Shown here piece by piece: positions 27,512 through 35,835 of a stretch of 64,000 bases of DNA; within the stretch, counting starts at the first letter, position 1, and each line of letters opens with the position of its first letter. The position numbers and the translations under genes were made by a program. The notes under the pieces were generated by a model. That model was not told the origin of the DNA. It worked only from the letters and a program-made list of their open reading frames with translations, and searched no databases. The stretch comes from an uncultured bacterium (GTDB taxonomy: Bacteria; Vulcanimicrobiota; Vulcanimicrobiia; Vulcanimicrobiales; Vulcanimicrobiaceae), in contig CAIKPM010000069.1 in the NCBI GenBank assembly GCA_903829325.1, forward strand, positions 1 to 64,000. The letters run 5' to 3'.

Positions 27512-28605
27512 GACAGCAGCGGAGGGCTTCTGGTGGCGCGGCGGTATGGTTTCCCCTGGCGCTAGCGTTTGCAGTTGGTATTTTCACCTGGTATGCCCGA
27601 GAAATTCATGACTTTTTTGTCCCGACTGTCGTTGATGTGGTGGTGCCCACCTTTGTTGGACAAAACGAAACCGATGCATTGGCCCTCGGGCATCGTGAGC
27701 AATTACAGATGCTTGTGATCGCGCGGCGGACGAGTGAACAGTATCCTAAGGGCATCGTTATGGTGCAAGATCCCGTTGCAGGGGTTCAAGTCCGAGCGCA
27801 GCGACGGGTTTCACTCATTGTAAGCGATGGTGTCACGTATGTTTCGACTCCTGATCTGCGAGATCAATCACTCCGTCAAGCGGGTCTGATTCTGTCGAAT
27901 CTGCATTTACGTTTGGGTAAAACCAAGTTCGTCGCGAATAACGATACCGACGCTGGTCATATTGTTGCAGAAGAACCGGCTCCATTAACGAGTGTCCGCG
28001 AAGGTACGGCGATTAATTTTGATGTCTCGCTGGGGCCTCCGACCAATGTGACCGTTCCAGATTTTATCGGCTTGCAAGTTGACGATGCCCGCAGTGTCGC
28101 CCAAGCCGCGAATATTCGGCTCGGTCAGATTGTGTGGACACCTTTTGGTGCGAATGGCCCCCCACGGGGAGTCGTAGTCCGACAGCGGCCGTTGGCTGAT
28201 GCCAGCATTGATGGACATGGCATGATTTCATTACAAGTCAGTGCCGGGCCCCATCAATTCGGTTATATGGTTCGCGAAGCTCACGCGGGGGTCACCGTTC
28301 CGCTCAATGATGCCAGCGCGCATGTGCGCGTGGTAGCAGTGGATGCTTTAGGCAGTCATGCGGTCTACGATGGTTTTGCTGCACCAGGACAGCATTTGGA
28401 TTTTGTTGCCACCACTGTCGGCAGCGCGCGCTTGGAAACCTACGTGAACGATAATCTGCTCGATACCACGGTTTTGGGCCGCGAACCCCAGAGTCAAGAA
28501 GAGGATACTGCGGCCGAAGGCACCGTTACTCAAGTAGATCCCCACGTGCTTCAATCTGCATCACCAGCGCCGACCGCTGGGAAGAAAGTGCACCAACAAC
28601 GATGA
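27508..28605 (+). CDS. Membrane protein with three PASTA domains
   Basis: 365 aa, TTG start in a 4-base overlap (TTGA) with yebC. One membrane segment at about residues 12-28, then three PASTA-like repeats (about 42-110, 112-178, 180-249), recognisable by PDLRDQSLRQAGLIL and PDFIGLQVDDARSVA. A non-PASTA C-terminal region of about 115 residues follows. PASTA domains bind muropeptides and beta-lactams in PrkC kinases and PBPs; here neither a kinase nor a transpeptidase domain is attached. The downstream rpe recalls the prkC-rsgA-rpe neighbourhood of other bacteria. Confidence 0.85.
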   Translation: MRQQRRASGGAAVWFPLALAFAVGIFTWYAREIHDFFVPTVVDVVVPTFVGQNETDALALGHREQLQMLVIARRTSEQYPKGIVMVQDPVAGVQVRAQRRVSLIVSDGVTYVSTPDLRDQSLRQAGLILSNLHLRLGKTKFVANNDTDAGHIVAEEPAPLTSVREGTAINFDVSLGPPTNVTVPDFIGLQVDDARSVAQAANIRLGQIVWTPFGANGPPRGVVVRQRPLADASIDGHGMISLQVSAGPHQFGYMVREAHAGVTVPLNDASAHVRVVAVDALGSHAVYDGFAAPGQHLDFVATTVGSARLETYVNDNLLDTTVLGREPQSQEEDTAAEGTVTQVDPHVLQSASPAPTAGKKVHQQR

Positions 28606-29273
28606 GAATTGCTCCCTCACTGCTTTCGGCCGATTTTACCAAGATTGCCGATGCCATCGCTGCGATTGAGCGCGGCGGTGCTGATTGGGTGCATGTTGAT
28701 GTGATGGATGGTCACTTTGTTCCCAATATTACCTGGGGCCCGAAAATTATTGGCGATTTACGAAAATTGACCAAGCTGCCGTTCGACGTGCATCTCATGA
28801 TCAGTGAACCCGAACGCTATCTGCACGATTTCTGGGAGGCTGGGGCCGATGGCCTCACCATTCACCTCGAAGCGGGACCGCATGCCCAACGCACCGTGAC
28901 TCAAATTCGTCAATTGGGCGCGCGCGCGGGGATTGTTCTTTGTCCAGCAACCCCGGTTGCGATGTTGGAAGATATCATTGAAGATGTTGACTTAGTCTTG
29001 ATTATGAGTGTCAATCCGGGATTTGGTGGTCAGGCATTTTTACCGGGGAGTCTCAAAAAATTGCGTGAGGCTCGTGCCTTGATCAACGCGCGCAATCCGC
29101 GGTGTCTGCTCGAAGTTGATGGCGGCGTTGGAAAAGAAAATATCGCAGAAGTGGTTGCTGCCGGTGCTGATACGATCGTGATGGGTTCAAGTATCTTCGG
29201 CACACCTGATCCTGCTGCGAGCATTCGCGAATTGCGCGCCTTAGCTGCGCGCGATGGTGCGGGTTTGCCCTGA
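28602..29273 (+). CDS. rpe: Ribulose-phosphate 3-epimerase
   Basis: Interconverts ribulose-5-phosphate and xylulose-5-phosphate in the pentose phosphate pathway. TIM barrel of 223 aa with IAPSLLSADF, VHVDVMDGHFVPNITWGP, MSVNPGFGGQAFLP and EVDGGV. ATGA overlap with the PASTA gene. The next gene appears to start within its stop codon. Confidence 0.97.
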   Translation: MRIAPSLLSADFTKIADAIAAIERGGADWVHVDVMDGHFVPNITWGPKIIGDLRKLTKLPFDVHLMISEPERYLHDFWEAGADGLTIHLEAGPHAQRTVTQIRQLGARAGIVLCPATPVAMLEDIIEDVDLVLIMSVNPGFGGQAFLPGSLKKLREARALINARNPRCLLEVDGGVGKENIAEVVAAGADTIVMGSSIFGTPDPAASIRELRALAARDGAGLP

Positions 29274-30259
29274 GCGAACAGCTGTTTCTCGATGCGGTGG
29301 CCCCCTTGTTGGCCACGACGCATCGCCCGCATATTCGTTACGGGCTTGGGGATGATGCCGCCGTATGGCAACCCTCGCGTTCACATCGCAGTGTGATGTC
29401 GACCGATGTTTCGGTTGAGGGCGTACATTTTCGCCGGGATTTTTCATCGGCTCAGGACATCGGGTTTCGGGTACTCGCGGTGAGCCTCAGCGACTTAGCG
29501 GCCATGGGCGCGAAGCCAGTCTTGGCTACGATCGCGGTTACTTTGCCGGGAGATGTCACCAACGACTGGTTACTCACCGCTTACGAAGGAATGGTTGAGC
29601 TAGCTCGGCGTACCGGCACGCCGCTTGTTGGGGGCGATCTCTCGCGTGGAGCGGCCTTGAGTTTTGCCGTAACGGTTGTCGGCGAGGTCAGTCCGCAGCG
29701 CTTAGCCTTGCGCAGCGGTGCGCGCCCTCGTGACGTGCTCGCTGTGACCGGCGCGCTTGGTCGAAGTCAGGCGGGTTTGGCCCTCCTGCAGAATCCTAAA
29801 TTGGGTCACGGGCTAGCCGTAGATCTGGCCAACGACGCCCTACTCGCGTATCGACGGCCCGAACCGCGCTTGGCATACGCCAAGTTTTTAGCCGCGTCGA
29901 AACACCTCCACGCCATGCTAGATCTTTCCGATGGGCTTTCGCTCGATCTGCAGCGCCTAACCCAGGCTTCAGCTTGTGGCGCGACCTTGACGAAAATCCC
30001 GATCGCTGCATCAACGCAAGCGATTGCCACTGCAGCCAAGGCGGATGCTCTCGCTTGGGCGCGCGACGCTGGTGAAGATTACGAGCTCCTGTGTAGCATC
30101 GACCGACGGGCGTTCCCGTATCTTGCGCACCGTTTTGAGCAGCATTTCTCTGCAGTCTTGCATCCCATCGGCTACTGTACGCCAAGCAAAGAGCTCGTCC
30201 AGCTGATCGACGATACCCCCCAGCCGCTGATTGCAGCCGGCTGGGATCATTTCCGCTAA
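29270..30259 (+). CDS. thiL: Thiamine-monophosphate kinase, probable CTG start
   Basis: ATP-dependent phosphorylation of thiamine monophosphate to thiamine pyrophosphate. RYGLGDDAAV, STDVSVEGVHF, VSLSDLAAMGAKP, LVGGDLSRG and DLSDGLSLDL are ThiL signatures. A GTG at 29297 would give 320 aa but drops the first helix. From CTG 29270 the protein begins (M)SEQLFLDAVAPLL, the usual ThiL N-terminus, and overlaps the rpe stop as CTGA, the overlap used throughout this window. I therefore prefer CTG (329 aa). Convergent with msrB. Confidence 0.92.
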   Translation: MSEQLFLDAVAPLLATTHRPHIRYGLGDDAAVWQPSRSHRSVMSTDVSVEGVHFRRDFSSAQDIGFRVLAVSLSDLAAMGAKPVLATIAVTLPGDVTNDWLLTAYEGMVELARRTGTPLVGGDLSRGAALSFAVTVVGEVSPQRLALRSGARPRDVLAVTGALGRSQAGLALLQNPKLGHGLAVDLANDALLAYRRPEPRLAYAKFLAASKHLHAMLDLSDGLSLDLQRLTQASACGATLTKIPIAASTQAIATAAKADALAWARDAGEDYELLCSIDRRAFPYLAHRFEQHFSAVLHPIGYCTPSKELVQLIDDTPQPLIAAGWDHFR

Positions 30260-30267
30260 GGCAGGGT

Positions 30268-30756
30268 CTACCGGGGATGGAACGTGAGGGCGACGCCATT
30301 CATGCAATATCTTAGGCCGGTCGGGGCGGGGCCGTCGGTAAAAACGTGGCCGAGGTGACCGTCGCAGCGCGCACAGCGCACTTCGGTTCTGGGTTCCCCA
30401 GGAAGGCTGGTGTCGCGGCGCTCGCTCACTGCTCCTCGACGGGCACGGAAGAAGCTGGGCCAGCCGGTATGGCTATCAAATTTGGTCGCGGAATCAAACA
30501 GGTCTAGGGCACACGCGACGCAGGCAAAGGCACCCTGACGATGCTCGTTGAGCAAAGGGCTCGTAAACGGCTCTTCGGTGCCTGCTCGACGCAGCACCGC
30601 AAATTGTTCAGGACTGAGGCGCTTTCGCCATTCTGCATCGCTGAGTCGCAAGCGCCCAATGCTGCTGCTGGCGGCATGACTGACTGTTGGTAAGCAACTG
30701 AGTGCGACGAGCCCAGCGAGGCTGCCGAAAACTTGCTGACGCGATACGGTGCGCAT
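30268..30756 (-). CDS. msrB: Exported peptide-methionine (R)-S-oxide reductase
   Basis: 162 aa. Reduces methionine-R-sulfoxide. Two CxxC zinc pairs (CVAC, CARC), the family stretch DSHTGWPSFF, HLGHVFTDGPAPTGLRYCMNG with the catalytic Cys in RYCMN. An N-terminal signal with RQQVFGSLAGLVALS suggests export, so the enzyme probably repairs envelope proteins. The 5' end is divergent from the HEPN gene. Confidence 0.94.
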   Translation of the reverse strand: MRTVSRQQVFGSLAGLVALSCLPTVSHAASSSIGRLRLSDAEWRKRLSPEQFAVLRRAGTEEPFTSPLLNEHRQGAFACVACALDLFDSATKFDSHTGWPSFFRARRGAVSERRDTSLPGEPRTEVRCARCDGHLGHVFTDGPAPTGLRYCMNGVALTFHPR

Positions 30757-30815
30757 ATGATTCCTCCGGATTTTGCGATAGTGGGGAGAGCCGAGACGAT
30801 AGCGAAGCGTTGCGC

Positions 30816-31250
30816 ATGCGATTAGACCTTACCGCGTTTGCGCGTGCTCTGGCTCAGGTTGAAGAAGCGTTAGCTTTTTCCCGTTCAGAGCTAGCCTTGA
30901 GCAACGATCGTCTTGCTCTCCAATTTCGTGCTTCAGCGATACAATCGTTTGAGTATACCTACGAGTTGGCTTATAAGAGCCTTTTCCGGTATTTGGAGGC
31001 AACTGAACCGGCGATCAGCCAGCTCGATCGTTTGAGCTTTCAAGATATTATTCGCTTGGCGTACGAACGAGGCTTGATTCAGGCGGAGTTACGCGCCTGG
31101 CTAGATTTTCGCAAGAACCGTGGCACAACCAGCCACACGTACGATGAAGAAAAAGCTGATCAAGTCTTTTCTGCGATACCAGCTTTTCTTACCGAAGCAA
31201 CATTTTTGTATCATGAAATCGAGCGTCGCCAGCAGAGCACCAATGCCTGA
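30816..31250 (+). CDS. HEPN-domain toxin (nucleotidyltransferase substrate-binding family)
   Basis: 144 aa from ATG 30816; the frame is open further upstream inside the msrB leader. All-helical HI0074-like protein with SFEYTYELAYKSLFRYLEA and the HEPN motif R-x4-H in RKNRGTTSHTYDEEKA near residue 107. In MNT/HEPN modules this protein is the RNase-type toxin, neutralised by the adjacent nucleotidyltransferase by modification or binding. An 8-base overlap joins it to the MNT gene. Confidence 0.85.
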   Translation: MRLDLTAFARALAQVEEALAFSRSELALSNDRLALQFRASAIQSFEYTYELAYKSLFRYLEATEPAISQLDRLSFQDIIRLAYERGLIQAELRAWLDFRKNRGTTSHTYDEEKADQVFSAIPAFLTEATFLYHEIERRQQSTNA

Positions 31251-31557
31251 TAGGATAAGTATTCGTCCTGAAGACCACCAGGTGGTGGCAGAAATCTTGC
31301 GCATGCATCTGCCACCAGAAGCTCAAGTGTGGGTGTTCGGATCACGCGCACGTGGCACGGACAAACGCGCCGCAGACCTTGATCTAGCGATTGATGCCGG
31401 ACGTCGTTTGACTCCAGACGAGATGCTGACGCTAGAGCTTGCTTTTGAAGAATCCGTGCTACCGTATCGGGTAGATGTTGTTGATCGACAAAATATCGAG
31501 GGTATTTTTCGAGAAAATCTCTTGCAAGATGCGGTGATATTTACTCAACCCGACTAG
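31243..31557 (+). CDS. MNT-type nucleotidyltransferase (antitoxin of HEPN pair)
   Basis: 104 aa from ATG 31243. Minimal nucleotidyltransferase with VWVFGSRARGTDKRAADLDLAID: GS motif and D-x-D metal site. In characterised MNT/HEPN pairs the MNT protein adenylylates the HEPN toxin near its active site. The GSRARG...DLDL core is intact, so activity is plausible. The 3' end overlaps the convergent LuxC-aminotransferase gene by 4 bases. Confidence 0.87.
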   Translation: MPDRISIRPEDHQVVAEILRMHLPPEAQVWVFGSRARGTDKRAADLDLAIDAGRRLTPDEMLTLELAFEESVLPYRVDVVDRQNIEGIFRENLLQDAVIFTQPD

Positions 31558-34232
31558 TCAAAATTATCGTACACGTCTCCTAAATCGAGGAGATGCTCTT
31601 CGTTGGCGTCGAGTTCGAGGGAGCGCGGTTGCTCCGGTGCGACTGGGATGCGTTGAGCTTGGGTCTCGTTCCAAGCCGCAATGATTGCGTTTTCCAAGAG
31701 CGCAATTGCACGTGTCAGTTGCTCTTTGCTGATCGTCAGTGGAGGCGTGAGTGCGATTGCAGTTGGCTCGATGCCTTGAGGGAGGACGATCAGGCCAGCG
31801 TGCAGCGCATGGATGGTTGCGCGAGTCGCGATCGTCGCGTTACCGAGGTCGAAGGCCCACATGAGGCCCCGTCCACGTATTTCAGGGCTGAGATCGGTGG
31901 CGTTGCCCAAACGGTGGGCGAGTTTCGCGAGCCGCATGCTCAGCCAGTCACCGAGTTCTGCCGCTCGCTCGACGAGGTTATGTGCTTCGAGCTCGTCTAA
32001 GACGGCATGCCCGGCTGCACAAGCCATAGGATTGCCGAGGTACGTCGCGGTGTGAATCGCTTCTCCCTCGGAACGGGGCCACGCAGAGAAGGTTGCTTCG
32101 TTGCCAATTGCTGCAGAAAGCGGAAATCCACCCGCAATCGCTTTACCAACGCAGAGAATATCTGGTATCGCATTTTCCGTTTCGCAGGCAAACCAGCTGC
32201 CCGTCCGGCCAAAACCGGTATAAATTTCATCGAAAATCAATACGATATCGTAACGGTCGGCAATCTCGCGCAGACCCGCCAGCACGCCAATTCCGGGCAA
32301 GAGAGTGCCGGCTCGCCCGGCGATCGGTTCGATTAAGATTGCCCCGATTCGTGGATTACTCTGAATCACAGCGTCGATTTGAGCTAAGGCTACAGCACTG
32401 CCAATCGCCTCAGTCGGATAGGGCAAACGAACATTGTGATCGCGTAGCTGTGGCAAAAATGGGCTACGGAAACGATCGATGCCGGCTACTTCGAGCGTGC
32501 CAAGTGAGAGGCCGTGGTAACCGCCTTCGAAGTACAACACGGCTGGGCGCCGCGTTTTGAGCATAGCTGTTTTGAGCGCAAACTCAACTGCATCCGCTCC
32601 ATTGGAGGCGAGAAAACAGCGATCGAGATTGCCGGGAGCAATCGCGCTGAGCCGCTCTAGATAACTCGCGCGAACGGCACTGGGGTGTACGTCGCCCATG
32701 CTGTGAAGCAGACGTTGCGCTTGTTGGGTAATCGCTGCGACTACTCGAGGATTGCCGTGCCCAACCGCAGCCACTCCAAATGCCGCCGTGCAGTCGATGT
32801 ATCGGTTGCCATCGACATCGATAACGTTGGCACCCTCAGCACGCTCCCAGAAAATGGGGAAATCTTCTGCGAGATAGGTTACCCCTTGGGCTTCGTAGGT
32901 TGCTAAACTCACCGCGCACTCTAGAGAGCGTGGCCCCGGGACTTCGGTGACCAAGGCTTCCAACAAGTCTCCAGGCTCACTCGTTGTCGCAGCAGGCGCG
33001 GTAGGGGGAGGCGCGAGCGGGGCGGTTTCGAGATCAATGAGTTGCACAAAATCGAGGGTGCGTGGTCGGCCCCCATGATCACCAGCCAGGTCGGGGTCTT
33101 GCATCGATCCAAATGTAGTCACCCGATGCGCGCCGATCATCTTAGCCAGAGCCGCACTGTTACTGTCGACATACGCGACTGCCAAGGTTTCGATGCGCAA
33201 ATCATGCCGCTGCAAATAGGGCGCGACTTCGGTTTCATCGCGCACGGGCACAATCAAGGTGGTAAACGGCCGTAGTGGTGGGGGAGCGTCACGCTCCACA
33301 ATCACCGTGGCGATATCGATTTGCTTGGCCATCGTCGTACCGATTGCAATCTGGAACTCGAGCCTTGCGCGAGCGGCGGCGGCGGCCAGTTTCGCGACCT
33401 GATCTTGTGCGCCGGGGGGGAATTCATGGGTTGCTGTCGCGACTTTTTGGGCGAGGTTTTCGGCGAGCAACGGTAGTTGGGTCGCTGCGTCGGCCTCGTT
33501 GACGGCAACAAACAACACGTGCAGCGACATGCAGCCTTCGCTATCGTAGAGGACGATATCGCGCGCGGCTTGACCAAGAATCAACGATGAGGGCTTGGTC
33601 ACCGCTAAATCGAGGAACCCACAACTGATGCGCGATCCGAATCCGACAAATTCGGTACGAGCGGGCAGGCCCGCCCGAATTCGCTGGAGTGTGTCGTCAT
33701 TGCCAAAGGCAACGACAACGTCGGCGCCGGCTAATTTGCCGGGTTCCTCGCCCGACCACTGATAGGCGACAGCCGCTTGAGCAAACGCAGGGTGCTCCTG
33801 AGCGAGTGTTTCGAAGAAGGCTCGCACGAGGCCATCTTCTCGATCTTTGACGGTGACGCTATTTTTGGTCGCTAGTGCAAACATCGCTGCGGGGAGAGCA
33901 ACGCCAATCGTCGTGCGTGAGGAAATGATCGTCACCCGACCCCGGGGCCGAGCGTGCATCCGTGGGCGGCCTTCACGTTCGATGAAGGTGTCGAGGGCGG
34001 CAAGGCTGCCGAGTTCATCCTCGATAGCGCTGCGGAGCGCGGTGCGCGTCAACCCTGACATCAGGCAATCAAGTGCGTATTCTACCACTGGAACGGAGTA
34101 GCCAGTTCTCGCAACGAGCTCCTGGGTCAAACGCACGCGCGGTGGAAAGTCAGGATTACACCAGCGCCAGGCCGCATCTGCGATGAAGCCAATAATCTTC
34201 TCGGCTGGCAACTCAAGCAGCAAATTGTTCAT
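31554..34232 (-). CDS. LuxC-type acyl reductase fused to class III aminotransferase
   Basis: 892-aa two-domain protein. Residues about 1-405 match the LuxC acyl-CoA/acyl-enzyme reductase family: HARPRGRVTIISSRTTIGVALPA, FVGFGSRISCGF, and nucleophile Cys234 in LYDSEGCMSLHVLF, ending HGGRPRTLDFVQLIDL. A Pro/Ala/Thr linker spans about 402-430. Residues about 430-860 are a class III (omega) aminotransferase: NVIDVDGNRYIDCTAAFGVA, SNGADAVEFALK, YFEGGYHG, FDEIYTGFGRTG with the PLP-binding Asp668, and PLP Lys697 in CVGKAIAGGFPLS. ATGA overlap with the LuxE-like gene. The predicted chemistry is reduction of an acyl thioester to an aldehyde, then transamination to an amine. Substrate unknown. Confidence 0.88.
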   Translation of the reverse strand: MNNLLLELPAEKIIGFIADAAWRWCNPDFPPRVRLTQELVARTGYSVPVVEYALDCLMSGLTRTALRSAIEDELGSLAALDTFIEREGRPRMHARPRGRVTIISSRTTIGVALPAAMFALATKNSVTVKDREDGLVRAFFETLAQEHPAFAQAAVAYQWSGEEPGKLAGADVVVAFGNDDTLQRIRAGLPARTEFVGFGSRISCGFLDLAVTKPSSLILGQAARDIVLYDSEGCMSLHVLFVAVNEADAATQLPLLAENLAQKVATATHEFPPGAQDQVAKLAAAAARARLEFQIAIGTTMAKQIDIATVIVERDAPPPLRPFTTLIVPVRDETEVAPYLQRHDLRIETLAVAYVDSNSAALAKMIGAHRVTTFGSMQDPDLAGDHGGRPRTLDFVQLIDLETAPLAPPPTAPAATTSEPGDLLEALVTEVPGPRSLECAVSLATYEAQGVTYLAEDFPIFWERAEGANVIDVDGNRYIDCTAAFGVAAVGHGNPRVVAAITQQAQRLLHSMGDVHPSAVRASYLERLSAIAPGNLDRCFLASNGADAVEFALKTAMLKTRRPAVLYFEGGYHGLSLGTLEVAGIDRFRSPFLPQLRDHNVRLPYPTEAIGSAVALAQIDAVIQSNPRIGAILIEPIAGRAGTLLPGIGVLAGLREIADRYDIVLIFDEIYTGFGRTGSWFACETENAIPDILCVGKAIAGGFPLSAAIGNEATFSAWPRSEGEAIHTATYLGNPMACAAGHAVLDELEAHNLVERAAELGDWLSMRLAKLAHRLGNATDLSPEIRGRGLMWAFDLGNATIATRATIHALHAGLIVLPQGIEPTAIALTPPLTISKEQLTRAIALLENAIIAAWNETQAQRIPVAPEQPRSLELDANEEHLLDLGDVYDNFD

Positions 34233-35341
34233 GGATTGGCTTCTACCGACCGAAGATGCTCTGCGTCCAGCGAGCAGCCACGTAAATGTGCTCCGCGCTC
34301 GCGACCCAGAAACACAAAGCCATCACCGCACGCGTAGCCGAGGTCTTCGGTATCAATCGCGAGCAGCGAAGAGCGATTCGTTAAATCAAGGTGGCGCAAA
34401 GCGCCGATGGTCCCGTTAGTCACTTGCTTGCCATCGGCATCTCTGATGATAGTCCGTAGCCATGGTGGCCCTACTTTCACGCGTGCTTCGTGCGCTGACG
34501 ATGGGAACGAATCGTAATATTGTGAAGTCAGCTCGGTCATACCGAATTCTGCCAGTACGTTTGCTTCTGATATCCCGAAACATTGAGCCAAGCGGGCATA
34601 TAGCGTGATGCGACTGGTTGCTTTGCTCTGTCCTTTGAACCCACCGGTCTCAATGACCAGCGAGCGAGGGGGAAGAATGAGCTGTTCAGCTCCCAGGGCA
34701 TCGAGTAGCTGCAGCGCTCCTAATGCCGTGGTGAAGAGACACAGCACCGCCTGATCCTCATGAGCTTGGTGGACTGCGCTGCGCAGGGGCTCGAGTAGGA
34801 GATTATCGCCGTGCAGAAGATGCACGAGTCCGCGCTTGCTGCGATGACGCATCAGATGGTCGACCATAAAGCCAAGGGAGGAATCAGGTCGTTCGTGGCT
34901 CGGCGGCGCTAGGCTGATGATATGGAGTTGCGTATCGCTATGCAATTGGCGTGGAGTGAGCACCAAGCGATCAAATATTGCCAATGCTGAGGCTTCGTAC
35001 AGGCGAGTCGTTTCGAGGAGGTGGCAACCGCGGTGTTTCATTGTCGTGCCACTGGTACGGAAGCACGCTTGGGCCTGGCTGGAGTTTGTACTGAGTTGGG
35101 CATCTTTGAAAGCGTCAGCCGGCAACGCTGGTATGTCGAGAGGTGAGCTGAGCTTGGCCAGATCGTAGTCGCGATACGACAAATACTGCTCATACGGGCG
35201 GTTATAGCGTGCTTGATAGCGAGCAACCTCAAGGAAAAGCTGATCGAGTTCGAGACTGGCCAGCTCGACACCACGGTGCCAGCTAGTGATGTAGGCTAAA
35301 ATCTTCGCATCAAGCTGGGCCGACTCTGTGGCGTAGTCCAT
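34229..35341 (-). CDS. LuxE-like acyl-protein synthetase / acyl-activating enzyme
   Basis: 370 aa from ATG 35341, preceded by AGGAG; the open frame runs further upstream into its neighbour. Adenylate-forming enzyme of the LuxE/PaaK group: CFRTSGTTMKHRGCH is the Ser/Thr-rich ATP loop, VIETGGFKGQSK and LAEFGMTELTSQYYD are further adenylation motifs, and Cys at about 356 in HLRGCSLDAEH matches the acyl-acceptor Cys of LuxE. LuxE activates a fatty acid as acyl-AMP, takes the acyl onto its own Cys and passes it to LuxC. Direct coupling to the LuxC fusion supports the same hand-over. No luxAB genes in the window. Confidence 0.87.
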   Translation of the reverse strand: MDYATESAQLDAKILAYITSWHRGVELASLELDQLFLEVARYQARYNRPYEQYLSYRDYDLAKLSSPLDIPALPADAFKDAQLSTNSSQAQACFRTSGTTMKHRGCHLLETTRLYEASALAIFDRLVLTPRQLHSDTQLHIISLAPPSHERPDSSLGFMVDHLMRHRSKRGLVHLLHGDNLLLEPLRSAVHQAHEDQAVLCLFTTALGALQLLDALGAEQLILPPRSLVIETGGFKGQSKATSRITLYARLAQCFGISEANVLAEFGMTELTSQYYDSFPSSAHEARVKVGPPWLRTIIRDADGKQVTNGTIGALRHLDLTNRSSLLAIDTEDLGYACGDGFVFLGRERGAHLRGCSLDAEHLRSVEANP

Positions 35342-35355
35342 CTTCGGGTGCGCTC

Positions 35356-35835
35356 CTAGGACTGCCGCCGGCGAGAGGTAAGCAGCCCTGTGTTCAGGCC
35401 TCCCATCGCCAAGCCGCCATTGAAGCGAGCGGTCTCGACTTTGAGGCAACGGTCAACCACTACGAGCAGGCCGGCTCGATCGGCTAAGTCAATCGCGGCT
35501 TCGTTGATCACGCCGTACTGGTACCAGATTGCTTTGGCCCCGATAGCGATTGCAGCTTCGGTAACGCCGAGTGCTTCGCTAGGCTTGCGAAAGACATTCA
35601 CGATGTCCGGCGGACCTTTAGCGGCGGCATACGCAAAAAGATCGGGGAAGGCTTGTTGGCCATCAATGCTGGTCAAACTGGGGTTGATCGGACTGACGGC
35701 AAAACGATGACGCGTCAGAAGATAACGGAAGACAAAATAGCTTGCTCGGCCTTGATTCGCCGAGGCACCGACGATTGCGATCGAGGTGCTCGCGTCGATC
35801 AAATCGCGACGCTCCGCAGCTGTTTGCAGAATCAT
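35356..35835 (-). CDS. CoA-binding (Rossmann) domain protein, YccU type
   Basis: 159 aa from ATG 35835, which overlaps the metY stop (ATGA). SIAIVGASANQGRASYFVFRYLL is the nucleotide-binding Gly motif, followed by PDIVNVFRKPSEA and AKAIWYQYGVINEAAIDLA and the Cys in VVDRCLKVE. YccU-like proteins bind CoA; their biochemical role is not settled. Position between metY and the LuxE-like gene suggests an accessory acyl/CoA role, by inference only. Confidence 0.88.
   Translation of the reverse strand: MILQTAAERRDLIDASTSIAIVGASANQGRASYFVFRYLLTRHRFAVSPINPSLTSIDGQQAFPDLFAYAAAKGPPDIVNVFRKPSEALGVTEAAIAIGAKAIWYQYGVINEAAIDLADRAGLLVVVDRCLKVETARFNGGLAMGGLNTGLLTSRRRQS

Noticed and set aside
31554..35341. 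Bacterial luciferase (lux) operon
   Set aside because: LuxC- and LuxE-type proteins are present but no luxA/luxB-like or luxD-like gene exists in the neighbourhood, and LuxC is fused to an aminotransferase.
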